Source of the DNA: Corbicula japonica
Lineage: Eukaryota; Mollusca; Bivalvia; Venerida; Cyrenidae
Reading direction: 5' to 3'
Assembly (NCBI GenBank): GCA_038501625.1
Contig: JAZAYU010000087.1
Span: 1,232,001-1,296,000 of the forward strand
Length of the DNA stretch: 64,000 bases
Below, piece by piece: positions 55,313 to 64,000 of the stretch. The notes under the pieces were generated by a model. That model saw only the letters and a program-made list of their open reading frames with translations. It ran no database searches and had not been told where the DNA came from. Numbering within the stretch: position 1 is the stretch's first letter; the number at the start of each line of letters is the position of its first letter. The position numbers and the translations under genes were made by a program.

Positions 55313-55356
55313 TTGTGTTGTTGTTGATGTTATTGTTGTTGTTGTTGTTGTTGTTT
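55313..55356. repeat. (GTT)n microsatellite
   Basis: gttgttgttgttgttgtt and variants between two inverted family A copies. Confidence 0.9.
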
Positions 55357-55366
55357 TGCTTTAATA

Positions 55367-55866
55367 AAATAGATGAAAAGGGAACTTTGAAAGCCACCGA
55401 ACACGACAAATATGAAAATACTGCAGGCTCGGTTTGATTGAGCCTGTTCATGGGCAGTAATGGGAATGCATATTACTACCCACGCCGCCTAGCCCCGGGT
55501 TGAGCGCAACTCAGTAACTACACCATTAAAAATAGTACAATTTCGATCCATCCCAAACGATGGTATGCATATGGCGGCGAACATGGAACCTTCAATGAGG
55601 GTTTTTCAGATTAATACCATTCCATGTTCAGCGGCGTATGGTCCCCAGCTAAAAGAATGGGTTTGCCCTAAACGAGAAAACAATGGGCGGAACTAAACAG
55701 AATAGAATTTTGACAGGGGATCTTAGAATATCAATCCTGCATATCACAGACGACGCCAAAGGCAAAATTTAAAAAGCAGGAAGTATATCCTTGGGGTGAT
55801 TGGACAATATCCAAATCTATATTGGCTGGGATATTGAAACCACCTATCTTTAAACTGGCCGAAATG
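55367..55866 (-). mobile_element. Family A transposon, inverted relative to its neighbour
   Basis: The reverse complement of the 54661-55239 type, from 'aaatagatgaaaagggaact' to 'ctttaaactggccgaaat'. It lacks about 80 bases of the far end. Together with the neighbour it forms an inverted repeat with arms near 500 bp and a spacer of about 127 bp. Confidence 0.88.
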
Positions 55867-56207
55867 TAAGTTGTGTTGACATTTCTTCAAATCAATTCTC
55901 AACACCACTTTCTTTTCTTTCCAGCGTGGACAGTTAACGACAAAATTGTCATAATTTGCGTTTAAAAATTTTACTAGCACAAAATTAATGATATATTATG
56001 ATTACACCACGTTTTGTTTTCTCAGACATATAATATCTTTAGGCAAACATTTGCATATTTGTCTAATGCTGTAACAAACATATTGAACTCGCTGAGTTAT
56101 TGGCATCTATTTTTAGTTGATATTATATTATTGAACTTAATTGTGGACTTCATTAGTTGTTGATTTTTCTCTGAACATGAATATGAAATTACTATAATAA
56201 AGTTGCG

Positions 56208-56375
56208 CCTGCTTTAGCAGCCACTTGCATTCAGCAACCACCTGTCTTAAACAGCCCGTTCGAATATGTCCTAAACTGACATTTTTTCTAGTTTTTATCT
56301 ATCTTATACAGCCACCTGTGTTTTCAGCCACACTAATCACCCCTTGGGTGGCTGCTTCATACTGGTTTGAGTGTA
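56208..56375. repeat. Dispersed repeat E, copy 2
   Basis: 'cctgctttagcagccacttg', 'cattcagcaaccacctgtct', 'atgtcctaaactgacatttt'. Confidence 0.8.
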
Positions 56376-57400
56376 TAATTAAATTGCTTTTTATTACACG
56401 AAAATCACTATTTGCTGAAAACAGTATCAATATGACCCAATTTTACCGAACCTGCAATATTTGTTTATGTGGTATTCGACATATTATAAAGATTCGCATG
56501 TCTTGAATCACCCAATGAGCATTCAATAAGTGTAGAACTAATTTTATAATGCACTTTATGCATGTTCTCTATAGGATTTCGCCGAAAGATAAATTAATTA
56601 ATTTCTCGGAAAATCGGAATGTAAACAGCATCATCTCAATTAACTTTAGGTAAATACAACCGAAAAATTGCAAGCAAACTTTAGAGCAAACATTCTTTCA
56701 TTAGCAGTATGTTTTCAGCCCGTTAATATGGCAATTTGGGAAACTAATAAATCTTAATTCCAAAACGATTACAGTTACCCAATAAGAATTCCATAAAACA
56801 CAGTATTCAAATATTTCTTGGTCCCTTAAAACTGCGTCAATATATGAACATTTCTCAATCAACCTTTAGCAAAACAACAGCCGTCGACCGTTTTTACCAA
56901 CAAATGCGTTACAATGAAACCTAAAATTAAAAATATGATTCTAATTGTTGTTATAGAGTAGTTTTGAAGTTCAAAGAAACGAGTAAAAAAGGTAGGCCAA
57001 AAAGTTGTATTTCATTTTACTTTCAGATGTGTCGTGTTCGATGACTTTCAAGGTTCCGAAAGAATCAACGAATAAACGATAGGCTTTATTCATTCACTTA
57101 TCCCCTTCTGCTCTATTGACTTATTATTACGAAATAAACTTTGCACTTGTCCCGATGAATTAACTAACATGATTGAAAATGTTGCTAACAAAAACTTGCT
57201 GGGATTGATCCACGGATTTCAAAACAACACAAAGTAAAGAATTCAACATAACGTAGTTTAAAAAATTAAGATCCACGAAGTTAATAACGAACGAAAATGT
57301 CTAAGGGAAAACCACGAAATTGTATGCTCATGAATTTAAGTGCCACCACAGTAATGATAAATTTTATGCCTATAATTAAACTAAATAAATAAACTGTTTA
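56376..57400. other. Non-coding AT-rich stretch
   Basis: A family A end scrap is at 57025-57060 ('gtgtcgtgttcgatgacttt'). Otherwise nothing classifiable. Confidence 0.45.
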
Positions 57401-57404
57401 TTTG

Positions 57405-57562
57405 AGTAAATAATGAGTTGCGCTCCAACCCGGGGTTAGACGGCGTGGGCAGTAATACATATTCCCATTACTGCCCATGAACAGGTTCAATCAAAATGAG
57501 CCTGTAATAGTTTCATATTTGTCGTGTTCGATGGCTTTCAAAGTTTTTTTCATCTATAACAT
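57405..57562 (+). mobile_element. Family A 3' fragment
   Basis: 'aacccggggttagacggcgt', 'gggcagtaatacatattccc', 'gaacaggttcaatcaaaatg' and 'gatggctttcaaagtttttt'. Confidence 0.8.
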
Positions 57563-57689
57563 ACCAAGAATTCCACGACTTGTTATCAAAGAATCACCCC
57601 CAGACACATTTTACACCACGGTAATGCATCAGCAGCCTTAAAATCTAAATGTTCTTGAAGAAAACCATCACAAAGAGAAAACTAAAAAG

Positions 57690-57850
57690 CTTATTACCTT
57701 GCATCGCTACTCATATACTCCATTATCTAACCAATCTGCTCCAAAACAGATGTTTTCAATTATTATTAATGCTTTTCACAAGATTTTCCTTTCGAAGATT
57801 TATTTTATCTCACACATTTCTTGCATGTTGTTTGATACATTTCAAGTAGC
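57690..57850. repeat. Segmental block copy (partner at 62995-63160)
   Basis: Shares 'ccattatctaac', 'tctgctccaaaacagatgtt' and 'ttcaattattattaatgc', and an 'attttatct' then 'ttcttgcatgttgtttgata' series, with 62995-63160. Confidence 0.7.
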
Positions 57851-59380
57851 GAACAGACAGTCATATCATTTACCCTGAGATAAACATTGAAATGTAGTTT
57901 ATTCACTCTCTCAATGAACATCTTGATTTATTGCCAATCAATGACAGATGCACAGACGAACTGTGTATGTCGATGAGCAAGATGCTTAAGTTAGTAAAAA
58001 CGTGCTCCTGTAAAACATTGCTCACCAGGGTTTCTTTGGAAAACCCGGATTATCAGATTGGGGCGGTCGGGCGTCAACATTTCATTAAGTTTTTGGTTTA
58101 AGTTCACTTTCCTCACTAACTATTCAAGGTAGAGCTTTGTAACCTAACAGAGAGTTTTCTGACATCAAAATTACTAAGGCAAGTTTCATATAACTCTTGA
58201 CGACTGTAATTTGTCATAGTTATGCACTCTTTTCATTTAAAATTTAAGAAAAAAACTTGGTTTCGTCGCGGCGCATTTTCTTGTTGTTGTTTTTTCTCAA
58301 TATTTCGGTCCGTTTTTCATACGGTCATTTTCAAGATCCGTGCTACTATGATTTGGGGATGATGTTTTCATTATATAAATTTACCATAACTTATTTCTTA
58401 TTGGTATATTAAAACTTAATAGCAGATATTTTAGGGATAATGTACAAACCCGGGAAGAGTTTTTCTTAGAAAGTTGAATTATTTTCAAAATCAAATAAAG
58501 CCTATTGCATTACAATGTTTAACACTATTCTAATCAATGTTGCATATATTAAGAATAGCAAACAGCTAAACAGATATTACAGGTGAACACATTTACATCC
58601 ACTACCAATATTGACGACCCATATTAGCTAAAGAAACATATGCAAAACTGTTCAATACACCAACCATAATTTGTTGTTAAAAGTGAAAAACCAACTTGAA
58701 GGACCATCTTCATGTCTTCTTTTGGTTTCAAGGGAAAACAGTTAGCTGTATCTTTCAAACTTTGATATAAATACTCATTGCCAGCCGAATAAAAGTGAAG
58801 AAATTTAGTGTCCTAAGGCTGTGTTTACGTTTGAATTCTCAAGTTATATGAAACACCATTTACTTGGCACAGACACACACAAACATAACGTTTGCATCAT
58901 ATCTCAGGAATCACTGTTTGAAATCGTCTAGAAAAATGATAACGATTGTTATAATATTGTAGATTAGCATACGTCGTATAGGTATGGGTTTTTACATAAT
59001 ACATTTTGTCCATGAATTTCAGAATTCTGATCCAAAGGAGTTTTCTTTTGTTTTAGTATATGTACGGTTATTATAGCATTAGTTCGACTGAACACAAAAT
59101 GCAAATGTTGAAAGCTTCATTGTTTTCCATGAAAATTCTAGCTGGCATTGAGTGTTTTAAAAACATAAGAAATTAACTACGTGTTTCTTTTTTAATTTCA
59201 TTCCATAACCATACCATAAGTAAAATAAATAAAGAAAGAAATGTGTCTACTTACTAGTTACTACTTTTCTAATATTCTAACTTTTCTAATAATCCAGATG
59301 TTCTTTTAAAGATACAAATATTTCACCATAAATCCAATCTTTACAAAACTAAAGCTGTAATAGTACTGCTAAACTTCTTA
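57851..59380. other. Non-coding AT-rich stretch
   Basis: Holds the partner (59012-59080) of the 53.1-kb block; otherwise nothing classifiable. Confidence 0.45.
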
Positions 59381-59384
59381 AAAT

Positions 59385-59885
59385 AATTGCCTGTTTATAT
59401 TTCCTTGTGCTAAATCCCATGAACAAATTTGCAAAAAAAATATCTCAGCTATTCAGGATTCCCTTAACACTAGAGTTACACCACACTCCAACTCACACAA
59501 ATTGCAAAAAAAAGAATTATCTCACTCGTTTCAGGACTTTCCTTAACACTAGAATGATATAGCGACGAAGTTATGTTGTTTCTGTATCTCAACTTGGAAA
59601 TATTCTATCGGATTTTCCGAGAATATTAATTTGTTGTACGAAATGAACATAATCATACAGACTTTATTATTTTTGTACTGTTAGCTTTATAATTCCTCGT
59701 GCTAAATCACATGAACACAAATTGCAAAAATATCTCACTTGTTCAGGACTTTGAATGATATAACGACGATGTTGTGTTGTTTTTGTATCTCAACTTGGAA
59801 ATGTTCTACCGAATTTGCCGAGAATATTTGTAGCACTAAATGAACAAAATACAGATTTTATGAACTTTTTGTACTGAAAGCTTGT
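59385..59885. repeat. Imperfect tandem duplication of about 300 bp
   Basis: 'cttgtgctaaatcccatgaa' (59403) against 'ctcgtgctaaatcacatgaa' (59697), then 'aaatatctca', 'caggactt', 'tgatata.cgacga.gtt', 'tatctcaacttggaaat' and 'ccgagaatatt' in both. Inside the first copy, 'tt.cccttaacactaga' is itself repeated. Confidence 0.8.
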
Positions 59886-60233
59886 TCTCCTTTCTTTCTT
59901 TCGAAAACTAACGCCCTTGTAAGTTACCAGCAGTATTCAAAGCATCAAGTTTTTTCACCAAGATACACTCTGTGGAACTATTTTACACGGCATTGGCTTT
60001 CTCAAATGATACCGCATGGTTTCATTTCTGTTAAAAGAATTCATTTACTTGACTATGTAATTATCTTATATTTTTTTGTTTAATGGTGCCTGGGAACGTA
60101 TCGGAAAGAAAATATTTAGTATTTTCAAATATCAAAATTTATGGCATAAACCATAAATGACATTTTAACAAGATGAATGTGATGTAGTATTCATTCACAT
60201 TCGAGTAAAAATATTTTACAGCCAAAGTTGATA

Positions 60234-60761
60234 AAATAGATGAAAAGGGAACTTTGAAAGCCACCGAACACGACAAATATGAAAATACTGCAGGCTCGGT
60301 TTGATTGAGCCTGTTCATGGGCAGTAATGGGATTGCATATTACTGCCCACGCCGCCTAGCTCCGGGTTGAGCGCAACTCAATATTTACACCAATAAACAG
60401 TACAATTTTGATCCATCCCAAACGATGGTATGCATATGGCGGTGAACATGGAACCTTCAATGAGGTATTTTCAGATTAATACCATTCCATGTTCAGCGGC
60501 GTATGGTCCCCAGATAAAAGAATGGGTTTGCCCTAAACGAGAAAACAATGGACGGAACTAAACAGAATAGAATTTTGAAAGGGGATCTTAGAATATAAAT
60601 CCTGCGTATCACAGACAACGCTAAAGGCAAAAGGTGATTGGACAATATCCAAAACCTTATTAGCTGGGATATTGAAACCACCTATGTTTAAACTGGCCGA
60701 AATATAAAAACAAAAGTAATTTTAGAAGTACTATTAACTTAGTACATAAGTATCGTGCTCA
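60234..60761 (-). mobile_element. Family A transposon, well-preserved inverted copy
   Basis: Starts 'aaatagatgaaaagggaact', passes 'ctgcaggctcggtttgattg', 'gcccacgccgcctagctccg' and 'ccattccatgttcagcggcg', and ends 'tacataagtatcgtgctcaa'. Very close to 55367-55866, with a small internal deletion near 60632. Confidence 0.87.
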
Positions 60762-62990
60762 AGTGTTACTAACGCAGTAAAATTCACTCACAACAGATCT
60801 TTAAATGTACTGATATATCCAAAATTTTGGCAAAATTTGTTCACGTTCAGTAATTTATCTGCATTATATGGTGAAGCAATTAAATATTCCACACTGAACT
60901 GTTTATAGACACTGTAAATTTTCCAGATAAACTTGCACATAAACTGCACTAATTTTAGTAATACATTTTCAAATGCATCCAGTCAGTACTGAATATTTCG
61001 TACCTTGCATCTGACTACTGTAGTACTAGTAGCGCTCTAACTGTAATAGTAACAGGAACATTTCACCATACATTTATTGCTCCGTAGCAGAACAGCTGAT
61101 TGGATCAACGATTATCCACAGGTATTTAGACAGAACTTCCACGTGAACAAATCTTTTTAATATTCAAGTAATTCGTGTAATTATGTTGCTTTTTCTTAAA
61201 CATGCTGATTTATTAGAATAGTTATGCAAACTTCTGTAATTAATGCGCTATTGGCAACTCGAGCCCCTAAAGAGCGATAACTAATTACATGTACAGAAAA
61301 TATACTTTCTAACATTTGTTTTAATTCCATATCATCTTAAAGTTTGTTATTTTCCTTTATTATCCTTATTAAGCATCGTGGGCATTTCTAAGTAAAAACT
61401 CTCTTTGTGTCACTATTAGCCTCGTTAATCAATTATCGGTAATAGTCTAATAAATTAGTTGTGTATAGTGGCATAATTATAGTGTAGTTTTCTGGATGCT
61501 TTCCGATCGGAAATATCTGAGAGCAATATTCGGTGAATAGCTCCATTTTCTTCATCGATATCCGAGTTTCAAGAAGCAATTTAGGCGACTAAATGTTGCT
61601 TTATTTGCAAAGGATTATGATAAGCTTCTTGGATGTTTGCTGTTAGCAAACAAATTAATTGGTTACCAAATACTCGAGTGCGAATATTTTCAACCAGAGA
61701 CGACCGAAACAAAATATGTTATGTAAATGGTCTAGTAATGTTCATTGGTGATTCAATTCACAGTGCACGTGCCTATGAAACTTGGACACCAAGTCGTCAA
61801 GAATGAAATGCAAAGAATAGTTTTGTGTTATATTAGCTCAAAAATCCTGGAAGGTGTTATTACAAACCTAGAGCACATTTACTTTTTATATAAACATATC
61901 AACATTGTATGCAAAACAGAAGGTGAAAACATTTACTTTACAGACAGTTTAATTTTTGTAAAAAAGATATCATAAACATTAATGAAAATAAGAAAGTATA
62001 TCTAAATTTAACGGTATTGATACATTATTACCAAAATTTATCTATTAAGTAATATATGTTTAAGGAAAGCGAACAAGTTAAATAATGAAGATAACTGAAG
62101 CTGCGATACCCTGGTTATCACAGTCCGAAATGTAAATCTAACAATATCAAAGACAAGACAAAAAGGATTATCAATATATTTTCAACAGAAAGATTCGCAT
62201 CAAGAAAGACATTTTCTTTTTAATGAATAATTTGCTTAATGACGCGTAATTGTTATTGACAATAGTTGAAATTCTAAGTTTTAAATTCAACAAATCGTCG
62301 AGATAATGCCAAGTGTTGTTTAAGGCTGTGATAATTACATACATGTATATAATGATTGAACACAAAGTCTTTGTCATATCAGCTAAAAAAAAACATTAGC
62401 AAGGGTGTATAATTAGTATCCATAGGAATTCCTATTATTTTTATATTAAAATTATCATCTATTTTAACAGACTGACCAAATCTTCAATAAATTTGTCCCA
62501 GTAAAAATGATAGTGATATGGTCAAGTTATGACAAATCTATTAGAAATAATTTTCATAAAACATTCGTAAAAATAAACTCTGTACTTATTACAATCAATA
62601 ACAATTTAATCACACTTGCATACATGTATTTGCAAGCAACTTTTACGGTTATTATGAATATAAGACCAAATTACATTTCCATTTCAAAAAGATATAAATA
62701 TTGTCTTAAGCTTAATTTCATAGCTTAAATATTTGTCTTTCACAGTTCCGCCAGTATTTGAACTCCAAGGCATTACCTGTATTATATTAATTATTATTAT
62801 ATGATGATACCATCAACACATTCATTCGTTCATGTTATCGCTCTCTATGCGGGGTAGGGATGGATGGAATCCTGATCTAAATATTTATCCTTTAATATAT
62901 TTTTTAAACAATATATTGAAATGTATCCAAAAATAATTTAAGAAAGAACAAAACAATTACAAAATAACGGAAACGGTTTTTACAAAAGCT
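60762..62990. other. Non-coding AT-rich stretch
   Basis: Short open frames only (for example 61745-61975) with no recognised domain or splice support. Confidence 0.4.
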
Positions 62991-62994
62991 GATT

Positions 62995-63160
62995 CCACAG
63001 TATCAATTGCCAACTACGCCATTATCTATCGCTCTGCTCCAAACAGATGTTTTCAATTATTATTGATGCAATTCGAAAGTTTTTTTCCTCCGAGATACAT
63101 TTTATCTGTTCATCTATTTATCTAAAGAAATTCTTGCAACGTGTTTGACACATTTTAAGT
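62995..63160. repeat. Segmental block copy (partner at 57690-57850)
   Basis: 'ctacgccattatctatcgct', 'ctgctccaaacagatgtttt' and 'caattattattgatgca', then 'attttatctg' and 'ttcttgcaacgtgtttgaca'. Confidence 0.7.
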
Positions 63161-64000
63161 CATACCTTGTATGATGTTAAAAGCATTTAGATATGAATTA
63201 TTCTCTTTTACAATATTCCATCAAATTGATATCTTGATGTGTTGCCATTCAGTTATGCATTTAATGTTATACTTTGTGAGAACTGATGTTTGTGTTCGTT
63301 TTAAGCTAGAAGGTCCGACCCTGATGATGCTCGTCTAACGGGTTATAACAATAGAAGTCGTTGGAAATCAACGTCTGGTACAAAAATGAGAGAACATGAT
63401 ACGACTATCAAAAACAAACGATACAAAACAATCAAACCTGACATTAAGCAAAAAGAAGAGATTTAAACCGTCCGTAAGTTTTTCCGTGTATCGAACGATA
63501 GCGCTTATTAAAGACGTTCTGTGACACTGAAATCAGACGGTTTACCTTCTCAATGCAGTCGATAAACTTGTAAAACGAACAGCTTTGTTTTAATAATTGC
63601 AAGGATCTTCGCTTTCACAAAATGAACTCTTTCAACGTTCTGTTCCGTTTAACGCCCCTAGAACTCAAACTACTTTTTCAAAGTAGCTTCTAAATTAAAA
63701 TAAATTTCAAAAATCACAATAGGGGACGGGGTCTTATTCATCATTCTATATTGCAAGTGTCCGTAACCAATATCGGTATGCATTATTTTGCACCCTCTGT
63801 TTTTTATCTTGACTGAATTGAAATCCCAATTTGAAGATTCAAAGACATTTGCTCCATGTTATCTTGTTGTTTTTATCGTGTTTTTTCGTTGGCATGAACT
63901 TTGATTTTTTTTTGGAAAAATTTCTCTTGGCATCTAAATAAAAAAATTAAAATCCTACTAAATCAAGAACTATGAAAGCGAAAAAGATTTACATACATAC
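63161..64000. other. Non-coding right edge
   Basis: No gene or repeat recognised. Confidence 0.35.

Noticed and set aside
60493..60681. Minus-strand frame similar to plus-strand frame 7976-8248 and others
   Set aside because: The similarity is that of family A transposon DNA; frames differ among copies and contain breaks.

Overview
The window is AT-rich, intron-bearing animal DNA dominated by repeats and most probably comes from a bivalve mollusc. Two things support this. The one clear gene joins a CXorf38-like (DUF4559-type) N-terminus to a NACHT-LRR module, an NLR-like architecture I associate with large mollusc families. The dispersed repeats also resemble ones I recognise as common in bivalve genomes: units with an 'accagagttatggccctttg' core, units ending in a 'gacggacggacgg ... 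tatgcctccc' tail, MITEs with TTAA-CCC termini, and tRNA-derived SINEs. No database search was possible, so the taxonomic call is an inference.

Layout. 0-5 kb: a 30-bp minisatellite, a cluster of five related TTAA-type MITEs (one split by a snap-back palindrome), and a possible minus-strand exon at 1477-1667 of a gene running off the left edge. 6-8.5 kb: a GC-rich patch, a SINE and two fragments of a dispersed transposon called family A here. 8.6-13.3 kb: a tandem-repeat island made of a 64-bp satellite (about 26 units), a 37-42 bp array whose units carry TGTCAA-AG-TTGACA, a second palindromic MITE, and interstitial TTAGGG tracts inside a tandem dispersed repeat. 15.4-21.2 kb: the NLR-like gene, plus strand, four coding exons with consistent splice phases, 1357 codons from the chosen ATG. 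Its predicted protein ends in Cys-Ile-Ile-Leu, a CaaX prenylation signature.

21-64 kb: no convincing intact gene. This part holds several homologous blocks that recur about every 5-6 kb (for example 38.3/43.7/48.5 kb, 38.9/44.3/49.3/52.7 kb, 30.6/36.3 kb, 53.1/59.0 kb, 57.7/63.0 kb). They look like a decayed array of segmental duplications, some carrying a recurring first-exon-like ATG context on the minus strand. Laid over this are TIR-bearing MITEs (39.1 and 42.4 kb), a perfect 57-bp fold-back (48.2 kb), a 155-bp tandem array with an alternating two-unit order (49.6-50.7 kb), two tRNA-like SINE heads and two inverted family A copies about 0.13 kb apart (54.7-55.9 kb).

The NLR-like gene is the only unit with a readable function: an ATP-binding, leucine-rich-repeat protein probably involved in innate sensing and possibly membrane-anchored by prenylation. 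Everything else is repeat biology or unresolved.
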